DNA of 64,000 nt from Avena insularis (GCA_023614405.1 CM042687.1:68430992-68494991); one strand, 5' to 3'. Numbered from the stretch's first letter, positions 9,798-21,702 are shown. Translations and numbers: made by a program. Notes: generated from the sequence alone by a model not told the origin.

Positions 9798-12700
9798 TGT
9801 AAGACCCCACCTTTATAAAGGTAAAGGTCCCTGTGATTGCAATGCTTGTCCTGGATCAAATGCTAGCATCCATAGTTTAAGATGAAGTACACAAAAACAA
9901 AGGTCATTATTACACCGTCATTCCAGAGATAACATAGTATTTTACAACTCCATAGCCATAGGCTAGTACAAGATTCCAACATAACAATATAAAATAAAGT
10001 CTTCATCTTCATGTGTCGCAGGCAAACATGTTGAGTGTAGACTTATAACCCTAATCCTCATCAGAGTAACCTGCAACATCACAAGTTACGACCACAGTGG
10101 GTCAATACATTGGAATAGTATTGGCAAGTGATACCCTAGTAGAATAGTAGTTTCTAGCTTCTATATGAATTTGGATAAGTGTAGCTTAGGCTTGCTTTGC
10201 TCAAAATAGGTTTTGCCTATCAGTTGAAAACACTAAGTTTTTGTTTGATAAAAAAACTCCCAAGGAACCACCAATAGACATTGGTGAACCTTTACCCTTG
10301 TTCAACCACACGTTTTTAACTTAGAAATTGGGATGAGGAGATTCTTGATAGCTTCCATGTCTTGATGCTCAAACTGTCCATTGCCGGGGACACGGCTAAG
10401 TACTTAGATTCTTCATTCTTGAGAGGTGGTGCACTTTCCCCACAAGACTTGACATGCATCGAGACAAGACCTTTCAGAAGCCTTCCCTTAGACCAAAATG
10501 GACGCGCTCCAAAACTATCACCCCTACCACCAACTGTCCATTTGGCTAAGTTATTGCAACCTATATGGTCCAGGCAGAGCCCATATTGCCATGTGGCTAC
10601 ACTAGAAGCTTCTTAACATTTGGCATCTCAAATCCCTTTGTTCCTGGGTGGCTTTCCACAAGTGTGATACACAAGGTAGACCATAGATATGGGCCTTTCG
10701 TAACCACTCAACATAACCCAAACACACCATTCCACCCAGGTGATTCATTCACTTAGTTGTTTTATTAAGCAAAACACAAGTCAAAGACTTAGCAAAATTT
10801 TACATAGCATGTATATAATCCACCCTTGTTTGCTACTAGCTAGTCTAATAATGTCAATATAGCAAGTATCTTAACTTATAGAAAATTCTAACAAGTCTAC
10901 AACTACTAGGATTTCCCAAGCATAGCATATAGATACTTTGAAAAAGCATCATGCAAGCTCTATACAAAATATCACTAATGCATAGTCAAAATATTGGGAA
11001 AAAAATATTAAGCACCACTTGCCTTGGTAGTTGGGGGAGTAGCAATAATCCTCACAATCACAATCACCACTAGCACCAAAATCTACACATAAAATGATAG
11101 CACCAAATTTATATTCCAAACAAATCAAGCAAAAAATATATGAATGCATGGAATGCTATGTTATGATTTTTCTTAAACCAAAACAAGACAAGTAAACAGT
11201 ACTAAACATTAAACTAAACTTTTATAGGCTAAATAGACTCAAAATAGCCTTTAAAACATTTTCTGAATAATTTTTATACACAAAATAAGCCTACAAATGT
11301 CTCTGCATAAAATTCCATTTTAACAGAAGCAAAATACAAAACCAAGCCTACATATGTGTAGGATTTAATTTTGTGATTCCATTGATATATTATTTGCATT
11401 TTTTGGATAAACAGAACAAAAGTTATTGAATTTACAAGTTTAAATAACTAATAGATTTTAAAACAAAATCCCAGACGCGTGGACGCATCTGATTGGCCCG
11501 TATAAATTCGGTTGGATCGATCATCCAGAGCCATAGGATTTAAGTGATAACGCACGGGCCAGATCTAACCATACCCCTTCGCTAAGTGATCTATTTAGAT
11601 TCGTTAGATCTAGATCTAACGGCTACAGAGCATGCGACCATAGTCTGGCTGTGCCAGCAGTGGATGCGCGGCGGCGACGCTCTGGCGGCGACGGTCCGGG
11701 GAATACAGAGGGGGCTGGGGGTTGTGGTGTTGCTTACCAGACTCACGAGAGCACGAGGAAGCTCAACGTATTGAAGGTGTGGGCTAGGGCGTGTTGTAGA
11801 GGTCGCTAGGGCTCGTCGGAGTTGCGGGTGGCGTCGGGTTCGTGCGGACTGAGACGTTGACGATGCTCTGGATCGCCCTAGCACAAACCAAGACCATCGG
11901 TGCGTGCACAATGGTCAGGTGAACACGTTAGTGGAAGGCAGAGGGCAAGGGGGATTTTACCTAGATTGCTCGTCGGAGTCGAGCGGCGCCTCGGTTGTTT
12001 GCAGGGGTGGACGGGGACGGCAACTTGGGGCGATGTAGGACACACCAGAGATGTCAGGAGGTGCGCAAGGACAAGAGGGACACGCTCGCGTGAACGAGAG
12101 ACATGGGAGCGCTCGAGACTCACCGGAATAAGTCCTCGGAGTCGTTCAGTGCCACGACGGTGCGAGTTGAATTGTGGACAGGCTGGTGGCGGAGAGAGAG
12201 CGCTAAGTGAGGGGAAAGGAGCAGAGTGAGGAGGGGATTAAGTAGCCAGAGCAGGGGCGGGGATTACGCACGCATTCATCGCTAATTACTCGAATTGAAA
12301 TCGCGGTAGTGAAGAGAGGAAACGGCCACGGCGAGCTGGTCTCGCGCGGTGATTGAGGACGATGATGCTGACCTGGCGTAGGTGCCACTTGACAGCGAGG
12401 GAAAGGGTATGCGCGCATGTGAGAAACAGAGAGGGGAGGGGGTTTTCCCTGGTGGGCTTGCTGGGCCGCAGGTGGGTTGGGCTAGTTAGTTAGCTAGGTT
12501 TATTTTTTTCTCCTTTTCTCCTTTTCTTTTTCTGTGTTGATTTTCTGGTTTGAATTTGAATGAGTATTTCAAATCTGTTTCAATTTGAATTTCCTCCAGA
12601 CTTTTGTGCTGTGTTTCTTGTGTCCAAGGATGTGTAAAACATATATTTTCACTCAAAACCCAATTTGGTTTGAAAATAAAAATAAAACCATGCCCTTATT

Positions 12701-12971
12701 AATATAAAGATAATAGGCATATAAATGGTTTTATGTTTGAATCTTGCTTTGAAATTTTTGTGTGATCTTTTTATTCACTTCCAAAACATTACTGATCAAA
12801 CCCAAACATTTCCATAATTGGAAAGTAAAAACAAAAGCCTTGCCTTACTTGCATAAGGTTAATAAGCAAAATATGGTTTCTTATTTTGGAAATTCATTTT
12901 AAAAGGCCAAATGCTTATGAATGCATGAATGATATGCAAGCTTTATAAATTATGATTTTTGGGATGTTACA
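9798..12971 (-). repeat. Element A 5' LTR, full length (3174 bp)
   Basis: On the plus strand it runs from TGTAAGACCCCACC to GGGATGTTACA, so it has TG...CA ends. It has an outer AT-rich part (12480-12971), a GC-rich block (11630-12420) with several GGTGAGT/GGTAAGC-like donor words on the minus strand, a conserved module (11473-11625) and an inner part (9798-10900) clearly similar to the corresponding ends of the C1 and C2 LTRs. It lies within B1 sequence on its right side. Open frames in the GC-rich block are not supported as genes. Confidence 0.88.
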
Positions 12972-13897
12972 CACCAGCACCATCATCACCACTCCTCCCG
13001 ATGTAACAATTGTGTTGAATCTTGCATAGTTCTTAGGGGAAACTTTCCCGGTGTTGATTACTATTGTAGTTGATGCTTGTGAGTGGAACCATTGAATTAT
13101 TGTTTATGTTCAGATTGTTATTCATCATCATATCATCTCTTATCTTGATCCATAGGATGTCTCGTGAGTAGTTCGTTTAGTTCTTGAGGACATGGGAGAA
13201 GTCATGTTGTTAGTAGTGGAATTGTGTTGATGTATTATTCAATGGTTTAATATTTAAGTTGTGGTACTATACTTCTAGTGGTGTCATGTGAACATCAACT
13301 ACATGATACTTCACCATTTATGGGCCTAGGGGAATGCATTTTTTATTTGGATACTATTGTGGGGTTGCCGGAGTGATAGAAACCTGAACCCCCGCTAGGA
13401 AACCTTTGCAAAAGGGAGTGTAGGATCTCAGAGTTTAAGGCTGTGGTTAGTTTTTTATCTTAATTACTTTCTTGTAGTTGCGGATGCTTGCAATGGGTTT
13501 AATCAAAAGTTTGTATTAGTCCAAGTAAGGTCGGTAAATTAGCACAGGTTCACCCACACAACACTTATCAAACCAAAGAAGATTAATCAACTATATGAAA
13601 CGAAAGCACCTGACAGTATTCCCATGTTTCCTCGAGAACGTTTGGTCCTCATAAGTATGAGCACTGGCTCGTCCTTTGCTAAGAAAGGATTGGGCCACTT
13701 GCCGCAATTATTTGATGTCTTTATTTACTTGTACTTTATTTCCTTGATTTATCAAAAACACCTAAAAATCCGTTTGTTAAGTATTTAAGAGATTTCCTGC
13801 TCCAAACCGCTAGTCAACACCTTCTGCTCCTTGTTGGGATCGACACTCCTATTTATCGAAAGTATTACGATACACCCTCTATACTTGTTGGCCATCA
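12972..13897 (+). repeat. B1 5' LTR, 3' portion only
   Basis: It begins CACCAGCACCATCATCACC and matches the 3' LTR from about 20001 to its end at GGCCATCA. The first ~580 bases of the LTR are missing because element A inserted within the CAT/ACC-rich stretch. A part left of A would be expected but is not in the window, consistent with the deletion seen at A's left end. Confidence 0.85.
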
Positions 13898-13908
13898 AGA
13901 CTATTTTC

Positions 13909-13926
13909 TGGGGCCGTTGCAGGGGA
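13909..13926 (+). other. Primer-binding site of B1 (tRNA-Asp type, degraded)
   Basis: TGGGGCCGTTGCAGGGGA lies 11 bases after the LTR end. It differs at two positions from the intact B2 site TGGCGCCGTTGCCGGGGA at 62338. Confidence 0.8.
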
Positions 13927-14013
13927 GTGAAGCGCCATTCAAGAGTGGAACTGTAAAGGGAAATTCTACTGTGAGTATTGCTTTTTATTTCTGTTTGTTA
14001 CTTTGTTTAGAAT

Positions 14014-14940
14014 ATGGATAACCCACTTGGTTTCCTGTTTGGGAAAGCTTCTACCACTGTTAGGGTAGTAGATGAACCACCACCTGTTGAGATAGATCCT
14101 TTTAAGATACCTACAAGAATTGTTGATCATGTTATGGATAATTATTATCTTGGGGATGGAACTGTCCATCCCGGTGATCACTTGCTTTTTATCCATTAAT
14201 TATGCGGGTTGTTTAAGTGTGCAGGTATCACAACTGAACAGATTAAGAAGAAGTTACTCTCTATATCATTGGAAGGAAGAGCTGAATAATGGTATAAGCT
14301 GCTGAGGAATAGACAATCTATGGAATGGGAGGAAATAGTACCTCTCTTCTATCCTAAATTCTATCCTGCCAGTGAGATTCATAAGGATAGGAATCAAATA
14401 TATAACTTTCGGCCTCGTGGCGGAGAGAATACAACCCAAGCTTGGGGGAGATTGAAGTTACTAATGCTTAAATGTCCTATTCATGAACTCCCTAATAATA
14501 TTATTATTAATAACTTTTATGCAAGGCTTTCTCTTCATGATAAAGATTTATTAGATGCTTCTCGTGCTGGATCATTCACACGTATGAAATAAGAAGTTAA
14601 ATGGGATCTCCTAGACCGTATTCAAGAAAACACTGAATCATGGGAGAATGACAAAGGAAAAAAAGTCTAAATTATGATTATGAATGCATTAAATCTTTTA
14701 TGGGAACTGATGACTTTCATGATATTAGTACTGAGTATATGGTCTTGATTCTCAAAGTATTGCCAATTGTTTTAAGGCCTTTGCCTCTTATATTGAAATT
14801 CCTAAAATGAAGTGGGACAAGTACCATGCACCTTATAAAGATGTTGTTAATCATGTTACTGTTAGAAACACTGGAGTTTGTAATATTGATCCTATTATTC
14901 CTGAACCTTATATTGAGAAAATCCCTTTCCCTGCTAAGGT
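14014..14940 (+). pseudogene. gag: Gag of B1, several stops
   Basis: The ATG at 14014 starts MDNPLGFLFGKASTTVRVVD, followed by DPFKIPTRIVDHVMDNYYLG, then, after a TAA at about 14197, LCGLFKCAGITTEQIKKKLL. A second TAA at about 14287 precedes WYKLL, MEWEEIVPLFYPKFYP and QAWGRLKLLMLKCPIHELPN. Another TAA at 14590 precedes KWDLLDRIQENTE, and a small frameshift lies near 14665. WEEIVPLFYPKFYP and the following ARL-rich helix are the retrotrans_gag capsid signature. The text is closely parallel to the B2 copy at 62444, which lacks most of these lesions. No zinc knuckle is seen. Confidence 0.85.
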
Positions 14941-14956
14941 AAAGTAAAATTCTATT

Positions 14957-15976
14957 ATGGCTAATGTGGTTAGCAAAAGTACAAAGAAAGCTGTCGAACC
15001 TAATGAACAAATAAATATTGAACCTGTAGTAGCTATTGTGAAAGACCTTGTCACCAAAAATGTAGAAGATGGGCACATTATCTTTTGTGAAGATGCTTCT
15101 AATATTGTATGTCATCCTAGTAAAGATAGGAAAGCTAGTGTCCCTGTGCTTCCCGTTAGAATAGGTGATCATTGCTATTATGGTTTATGTGATATTGGTG
15201 CTAGTTCTAGTGCTATTCCTTATGAGCTTTACAAGGAAATTATGCATGAAATTGGTCCTTGTGAACTTGAGGACATTGATGTGGTTATTAACCTTGCTAA
15301 TAAAGAGACAGTGTGCCCTATTGGTATTGTAAGAGATGTGGAAGTTCTTTGTGGTAAGATTAAATATCGTGCTGATTTTCTAGTGCTTGGTAAGGAAGCT
15401 AGTAAAACTTGTCCTATCATTTTTGGTAGACCTTTTCTGAACACTTGTGGAGCTATTATAGATTGTAAGAATGAGAAAGTTTTAACTAAGTTTGATGGAG
15501 AATCTTATGAGTTTAACTTTTCCAAATTTGCTAAAGCTCCTTATGAAAAGAATTTGCCTAATGAGGATTTCAGGGTTGAACAACTTGCTTCTATTGATCC
15601 AGTTTATGACCTTGGACCTCTTTTTGATGATTGTAAGTATGCTCATTCTGATGATAAAGTTGTTTCTTGTGACAGTTATATTTTCAATTTTATTCAAAAT
15701 TCTACTGAAAGTTATTATCAGAGAGGGAAACATGGTTTTATGCATCTCACTAATATTAAGTTTCCCTGCTTTATGTTGAAAGCTTTGAAGTTGCATTTGT
15801 TCTGTCTTCCTATGCTAGTAGACTTTTGTTTCAATAATTTGTTTTCTCATGAAACTCCCTTGCATAGGAAGTGGGTTAGACTCAAATGTGTTGGATATTT
15901 GCTTCTTGATGCTCTATTTCACTTCAAATCCATATCTCCTACATGGGAATCGTTGAAATTATTAAGCCCATCTTAA
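14957..15976 (+). CDS. B1 aspartic protease reading frame, open, 339 residues
   Basis: An uninterrupted frame from ATG 14957 to the stop at 15974-15976. The catalytic motif CDIGASSSAIPYELY has its Asp at residue 79 (codon 15191). It is followed by GPCELEDIDVVINLA, then PIIFGRPFLNTCGAIIDCKN and KVLTKFDGESYEFNFS, the usual second half of Athila-type proteases. A Gag-protease linker lies upstream, separated by a TAA near 14946. After about residue 180 the sequence is not recognised (DSYIFNFIQNSTESYYQRG and a hydrophobic Cys/Leu-rich tail) and shows no RT motif. It is the only long open frame of this copy. It is probably a remnant of one gag-protease polyprotein rather than an independent gene. 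Confidence 0.8.
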   Translation: MANVVSKSTKKAVEPNEQINIEPVVAIVKDLVTKNVEDGHIIFCEDASNIVCHPSKDRKASVPVLPVRIGDHCYYGLCDIGASSSAIPYELYKEIMHEIGPCELEDIDVVINLANKETVCPIGIVRDVEVLCGKIKYRADFLVLGKEASKTCPIIFGRPFLNTCGAIIDCKNEKVLTKFDGESYEFNFSKFAKAPYEKNLPNEDFRVEQLASIDPVYDLGPLFDDCKYAHSDDKVVSCDSYIFNFIQNSTESYYQRGKHGFMHLTNIKFPCFMLKALKLHLFCLPMLVDFCFNNLFSHETPLHRKWVRLKCVGYLLLDALFHFKSISPTWESLKLLSPS

Positions 15977-16915
15977 TGGCTATAAAGAAAGAGCTTTTGG
16001 GAGACAACCCATTTTAGTTTGTTTTGGGTCTTTGTTTATTTAAGTCTTGGAAGTTATTACCCCTATAATAACCGCTCCTTATCCTTTTGTTTGGTTTTGT
16101 GTAAAGATCAACCTCTTTTGAGAAGTAGAGGAGTTGTGAAAATTTGCTGTCCTGGGACAGATTTTTGTGCTGCATTGTAAAAATTCATGAAAGATCTTAG
16201 TACTTCGGATGGAGCTGTAATTTTCTATGCTTGTGCCCCGAGTTGTTATCCAACTTTCATTAGTTTTGAACTTTTTGATTTGAGGAACAGAAGATTTTCA
16301 AAAAAAACATAAATCTTTACCTGCTGGTCTATTTTGATAGATTTCTGCAATCATTTGCATTTGCCTCTTAAATCAACTTCCTTTTAAGTTCTTTTTGGGC
16401 TTTTGAAAGGAGTTATTTTAGTACCTTTTGTTTTGTTGGATTTCAGTTGAAATGTGAGCTCAAAGGTTTATTTTTTTGCATACACTAATGTTGCTAATGA
16501 AGTTTGTGTGAGGCTTTGTATGTTAGGAACTTTCAAGTGTTAGAGAGAAGGAATCTGCAGAGTCCGTCTCCGAATAGGTAAAAGTGGTGAAAACAGATGG
16601 TTCGCGAAAAACTTATCGCTTTATATTTTTGCTATTTTTATTCCATATGGGAGGTTACGAGACGAAAAATAGGAGGAAACGGAGCCCGGGTGGGCCACAC
16701 CCACCAGTGGCGTGGCCCCCAGTTAGCCGCACCACCAGGGGGTGTGAGCCTCCTGGAGTCCGTGTCCGCCCTGTTTTCGCACTGTACCTTCCTTATGTTG
16801 TATAACTTCGTAATATATAACCCCACAGATCACCTGAGGTTCGTATATCGTGTTCTCGTCGTGTTTTCATTTTGATCTGTTTCTGTCAGAAAATATTCTG
16901 AAGTTTAGAGGCACC
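15977..16915 (+). other. B1 internal non-coding spacer with a promoter-like block
   Basis: No pol text is found in this stretch, where RT would normally follow the protease. At 16680-16770 there is a CCC/GGG-rich block (GGGTGGGCCACACCCACCAG) resembling the GC-rich block upstream of the TATA box in the B LTR. An AT-rich TATA-like stretch at 16810-16822 (GTAATATATAACCCC) follows, about 95 bases before the next ORF. This suggests an internal promoter for the extra ORF. Confidence 0.5.
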
Positions 16916-17450
16916 ATGTTCTCCGCCAACAACAAGGGCAAGAAGCCCATGGAAGATGATCTTAAAAACCCCAAGGAGGAGGAGATCTTGGTCGGGGATG
17001 AAGAGGATGTGAGGGAGGACGAGCATCCGGACACCCGCGCTACCGTCGCAAGCATTGGAGTGGTGGAAAACCCTATAAAGCTCAGGAGGATAGCACATAT
17101 GTCTATAGGAGGGAAACCTCCGCGTCATTGCCTTGCTCCACGATCACTTCCTCCATACTAAGAACCCCTTCCATACTCTTATACATGAGCAGCAATTCCA
17201 AAAGATGCCCAAAGGAAAGTTGCCCTCTAGTTGGGATATGCCCCGTTCTAACCATGCAGGGAAGGAACACTCTAAGGAGGAAGAGTGGGGAAAGAATAAC
17301 AAGGACTGGGATTCTTGGTCTGACATGATCATGAACTGCATTGAGCATAATTCGGAGTTGATTCGTACTCTAACCTTCGAGATTGAATATTTGAGGAAGC
17401 TGATTGAAAATCTTATCAAGGGAACACCACCACCACCGAAGGAGTAATTC
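16916..17450 (+). pseudogene. B1 extra ORF: acidic N-terminus and coiled-coil C-terminus
   Basis: The ATG at 16916 opens MFSANNKGKKPMEDDLKNPK, EEEILVGDEEDVREDEHPD and ENPIKLRRIAHMSIGGKPPR, then the frame stops at 17159-17161. The next frame (open from about 17115) continues with LLHDHFLHTKNPFHTLIHEQ, EEWGKNNKDWDSWSDMI and a heptad-like helix SELIRTLTFEIEYLRKLIEN, ending PPPPKE at about 17447. A one-base shift near 17120-17135 probably joins the halves into one ~175-residue protein. I do not recognise the family, and no transmembrane segment argues for an envelope-like protein. It sits where some Athila elements carry an additional ORF. Confidence 0.5.
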
Positions 17451-19404
17451 ATCATCAGGTTTGGCATCCCCTTAGTTTGTTCCAAGCTTGGGGGAGTGCC
17501 GCGGTATCATATCATTATCAATATCTTTTTACCTTTTTAGTAGTCATATCTTGGTAGAGAAGTTATCATATAGGATGGTTTGCATTGTGGAAGTATCTCT
17601 CCTTTAGTTGGTTATCTATGTATCCCTTTGTGTGAGTGCCTTTATGTAATATTAATGAGGAGTTTCATCTTTTACTTTTTGCACTTCATATTTTAGTTTG
17701 CAATCTCTATTATATGATTGATCTTGTTGATTAGTATTGGTATCACTTTGGGAGCATCAAGTAAATCTAAATTGGTTTTGGCAAACCAAGCTCTGGTCAG
17801 TAGAAACACTTTTGAGGTTTGAAACAAAAAGAGAAAAGCACTTACAGGTATTTTGTATCATTTAATTTCTTCCTTTCTTGATTGGCTCATAAGCTTAGTA
17901 TTCTTTATTTAAGATCTTTTGTGTCTTCAAGGAAGATTGCATGTTTGGATTTATCACTTATATGTTTGCTTGTTTCCTTCAACTCTTTTGCTTGTTACCC
18001 ATCCTTGCTAGCCAAAAACCTGTACTGAGAGGGAATACTTCTCGTGTATCCAATCCTTTAAACCAAAACCTTTGCGATATATGTCCACCATATCTACCTA
18101 TTAGCATTATTGCTATCCCAAGTAAATTCTCAAGCTTCATCTATCTTTCAAATTAAAAATTCTTTTGTTATGTGAAAAATAGTTAGTAAAGCTCTCACGA
18201 ACTTGATTTCACACCTTATTTTCTTGCCCCTAATAAACTTGAACCATTGTGTCATCGAAGTTGTATATGCTTGCACTTATACGTTGGAATTAGAAGAACC
18301 ATGCTATCATGGGGAACGCTTTCAACATTGCACTTGGACATTGTACCTAGTTGATATCATGCTCTTTTGTTTGTGGATGTCGTCGATGTGAAATAAAAGG
18401 GGAGCTTGTAATTCCATGGAGTCATGTATGTGTGTTAGAGAAACGCCTAGTCCGCTAGCCTAAGCCATGCTTAATCATGGTGGAAACTTGCAGCATAACT
18501 ATAGTGAGAAATCTGTGAAGAATCCTCAATAAAAACCTATGCAAATAGCACATAAAAAGATCGCTGAGATGCTCACTGTCTGCTTGCCTTGTCATTTTGA
18601 TATGGGATAGCTCCTGTATCATGTGCAAGGGGTACCAACTTTGGCGGTTCTCTATGATACACATGTACCTACTATGACAAGAACTTACCAGTAACTGAAG
18701 TTGAGTAGCATGAGGAGCGGCCCTCGTACTCAAGGGACATGAGATTTCCAACTTATACTTTGTCAAGCATATACTCCATCTTTGTTCACTTTAACCTTAA
18801 TCACCTCAAGATGCTTATGATAGGGGCAATGAGACCTCAAAGCTAGTAAGTACCATAATATTTTGAAAGCTCTTTATGAACTTGAATTCTCTGCTTCCCT
18901 TTGCGAAGGGCCTTTCTTTTACTTCTTAGTTGAGTCAGTTAACCTATTCCTCTCTATCTCTAGCAAGCATTTGAGTTGTTGTGTTTCAATTATTCATATG
19001 GTGATTTATTCAACAATGTCTCTCATCTTCTTTGTTTTGTACAAGACTCTTATCTAAATGAGTATTACTTTGAAAGCCATCTTTGTGAAAATCCTTTAGT
19101 GTTTGAGCAAAGAGTACTCCTGTTATAAACTTCTGTAAAAAAGCTTTGTCTGAAAACTGTTTGTCAGCTGTTCTCTGACAAAGAAAAAAGTTTGCCATTA
19201 CCAATTATGATTTACCTTTATGCATCTTTATTGTGACTCCCATACTCGTTGCAAGTTAAGTTATATAATGGTGAGTTGCTTTCTACTACGAGTTGTGTAT
19301 TGGTAAGTGTGATGCTTCTTGTTCGTATTCTTTTTATCGACACTTCACTCCATAAACCTCTAGACATGTTTACTAAGCTTAGTTTTCGCTTGGGGACAAG
19401 CGAG
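17451..19404 (+). other. B1 long 3' non-coding region
   Basis: About 1.95 kb without convincing coding text. At 17484-17494 the sequence CAAGCTTGGGGGAGTG nearly copies the true polypurine tract at 19409, giving a second purine-tract candidate. The remainder is AT-rich with short unrelated open frames. Nothing else is recognised. Confidence 0.6.
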
Positions 19405-19423
19405 GTTTAAGCTTGGGGGCACT
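19405..19423 (+). other. Polypurine tract of B1
   Basis: GGTTTAAGCTTGGGGGCACT directly precedes the 3' LTR start TGATACGTCC and has the AAGCTTGGGGG run typical of this family. Confidence 0.75.
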
Positions 19424-20930
19424 TGATACGTCCAATTTGCATCACTATTCTATATCATAATTTGCTTCTATTCATTGATATATTCCTTATTAAGAGGTGA
19501 TACTTATGTTATTTCATCTGTTTTTGCATGTTAGATGATTCTTGGAGGATGAACTGCCGGAGTCAGAATTCTGATGGAAAAAGCGGTGTCTAGATGCAAT
19601 TTTCATGAAGATCAGAAAAATACCATAAAAACTATGGAAAATTATATTTTTCTAGAAGACGAAGGAAGCCAGAAGGGGAGGCGGAGTTGGGCCACAGGGG
19701 GCCCACACCCCTAGGCATGGGCCACCCTAGGCCACGCCTATAGGGGGTGTGCCCACCCTGGACCACCTCTGGCTCTGCCCCTTTGCCTATATCTTCCTCC
19801 CAAAACCCTAAAGTTCGGGGAGCAACCACAGAAAGATTCCGCCGCCTCTGCGGGGCGGAAACTTCAGCGAGAGAAAGAGCTCTCCGACAGACAGATTTCT
19901 GGTGGGGAAATTCCTTCCCGGAGAGGGGAGATCGTCGCCATCAACACCGTCTTCGAGCTAGACTTCATCGGTATCATCATCATCATCCACACCATCATCT
20001 CCACCAGCACCATCATCACTACTCCATCCCGGTGTAACAATTGTGTTGAATCTTGCATAGTTATTATGGGAAACTTTCCCGGTGTTGATTACTATTGTAG
20101 TTGATGCTTGTGAGTGGAACCATTGAATTATTGTTTATGTTCATATTGTTATTCATCATCATATCATCTTTGATCTTGATCCATATGATGTCTCGTGAGT
20201 AGTTCGTTTAGTTCTTGAGGACATGGGAGAAGTCATGTTGTTAGTAGTGGAATTGTGTTGAGGTATTATTCAATGGTTTAATATTTAAGTTGTGGTGCTA
20301 TTATTCTAGTGGTGTCATGTGAACATCGACTATATGATACTTTAGTATTTATGGGCCTAGAGAAATGCATTGTGTATTTGGCTAGTAATTGTGGGGTTGC
20401 CAGAGTGACAGAAACCTGAACCCCCGTTAGGAAACCTTTACACAAGGGAGTGTAGGATCTCATAGTTTACGACCATGGTTAGGTCTTTATCTTAATTACT
20501 TTCTTGTAGTTGTGGATGCTTGCAAGGGGTTTAATCACAAGTTTGTATTATTCCAAGTAAGGTCGGTACATTAGCATAGGTTCACCCACACAACACTTAT
20601 CAAACCAAAGAAGATTAATCAACTATATGAAACGAAAGCTCTTGACTGTATTCCCATGTGTCCTCGAGAACGTTTGGTCCTCATAAGTATTACCACAGGC
20701 TTGTCCTTTGCTAAGAAAGGATTGGGCTACTTGCTGAAATTATTTGCTGTCTTTATTTACTTGCACTTTATTTCCTTGCTTTATCAAAAAACCCTAAAAA
20801 TCTGTTTGTTAAGTATTTATAGAGATTTCCTGCTCCAAACCACTAGTCAACACCTTCTGCTCCTCATTGAGATCGACACTCCTATTTATCAAAAGTACTA
20901 CAATACACCCCCTATACTTGTAGGTTATCA
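19424..20930 (+). repeat. B1 3' LTR, full length (1507 bp)
   Basis: It runs from TGATACGTCCAATTTGCATC to GTAGGTTATCA, with TGATA...TATCA inverted ends. It contains a GC-rich block (19675-19785), a TATA box, a CAT/ACC-rich stretch (19975-20025) and, near the 3' end, TTATCAAAAAACCCTAAAAA, which B2 lacks. Sequence after 20930 is unrelated to the element, so this is the true outer end. Confidence 0.88.
19788..19793 (+). promoter_or_regulatory. TATA box in B LTR
   Basis: GCCTATATCTTCCTCC follows the GC-rich block, and the same arrangement is found in B2 at 61271-61276. Position and conservation support a U3 core promoter. The transcription start is expected about 30 bases downstream. Confidence 0.6.
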
Positions 20931-21505
20931 CTGGACATTTACTGTTCCATCCTGCTGACAATCTAGCCATCTACTGTTCCGACCTGCTGTGAATCTGGTC
21001 TTTTACTATTCTAGCCTGCTGTGAATCTGGCCATTTACTATTCCGACCTGTTGACAATCTAGCCATTTACTGTTCCTGAAAATATAGCCATTTACTTCCG
21101 TCTTGCTAAAAATCTAGCTATTTACTATTACGACCTGTTGACAATCTAGCATTTTGCTATTCCGGTCTGCTGAAAATCTAGCCTTTTACTGTTGCAGCCT
21201 ACTGACAATCTAGATTTTCATTGTTCTGGCATGCTGTTTATCTGGCCTATTATTGTCCAAGCCTGCTGTAAATTTGTCCATTTACTGTTCCGGCCTATTA
21301 TAAATCTGGCCATTTATTGTTCTAGCCTGCTGCGGTTCTGGCCTTTTACTGTTTTGGCCTGCTGACAATCTAGCCTTTTAATGTTTGGTACTATTAGTAT
21401 TTAGGCCTGTTACTGTTGCAGCCCATCAGTGATTTGGTCCCGTACTAATCGGGCATGTCATTGTTCCGGCCTTTAACTGTTACTGCCATTACTGTTCATA
21501 TTCAT
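20931..21505. repeat. Diverged 32-bp minisatellite, about 17 units
   Basis: Units such as CCATTTACTATTCCGACCTG followed by TTGACAATCTAG repeat every 32 bases with heavy divergence. The alternating halves (TACTGTTCCGGCCTGCTG and TGAATCTGGCC or ACAATCTAGCC) are readable throughout. It starts at the outer end of the B1 LTR and fades near 21500. No ORF is conserved through it. Confidence 0.85.
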
Positions 21506-21702
21506 TTCCATGCGTTGTTTCATTGATCGTTCTATTTCACCCTGTTACTGTTTTGGCTTTTTTTGGAACCATCAACTTATTTTGCAGAACAACACACGAA
21601 TGCCAAGATGCCAATTAATACACATGCGAAAATTTAAACTACTTATTTCAATAATAAAAGTTTATTACAACACATCATTAAACAAGATCTGCATTCTAAA
21701 AA

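Larger units (their letters stand above)
1322..12971 (-). mobile_element. Element A: Tekay/Del-type chromovirus (Ty3/gypsy), decayed
   Basis: Read on the minus strand the order is 5' LTR (9798-12971), tRNA-Met primer-binding site, ORF-a, ORF-b, gag with zinc knuckle, protease, reverse transcriptase, RNase H, integrase, GPY/F-chromodomain region, polypurine tract and a truncated 3' LTR (1322-3396). The PR-RT-RH-INT order with a C-terminal chromodomain defines chromoviruses. The TGGTATCAGAGC site and LTRs opening TGTAACATCCC fit the Tekay/Del clade. Many stops and indels break every pol domain. It is inserted in the 5' LTR of element B1 at 12972. Its left outer flank is missing, so no target duplication can be checked. 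Confidence 0.88.
12972..20930 (+). mobile_element. Element B1: Athila-like gag-protease element lacking pol
   Basis: The partial 5' LTR (12972-13897), Asp-tRNA-type primer-binding site, gag, protease, extra ORF, long non-coding region, polypurine tract and full 3' LTR (19424-20930) form one plus-strand element whose left end was displaced by insertion of A. LTRs with TGATA...TATCA ends and the primer site near TGGCGCCGTTGCCGGGGA fit grass Athila-related elements. No reverse transcriptase, RNase H or integrase text is present in any frame, so the family must move in trans. Sampled LTR differences are about 4-9%. Confidence 0.82.

Noticed and set aside
16916..17450. Envelope-like gene in B1
   Set aside because: No signal peptide or membrane segment. 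The text is acidic and coiled-coil.
19747..20037. Frame ending in a long His-rich tail (also 61073-61522)
   Set aside because: Encoded by the CAT/ACC-rich stretch of the B LTR. The surrounding frame differs between copies, so it is not a metal-binding protein gene.
20931..21505. CRISPR-like array
   Set aside because: Units are contiguous and diverged with no constant repeat separated by unique spacers, and the context is a plant nuclear genome.
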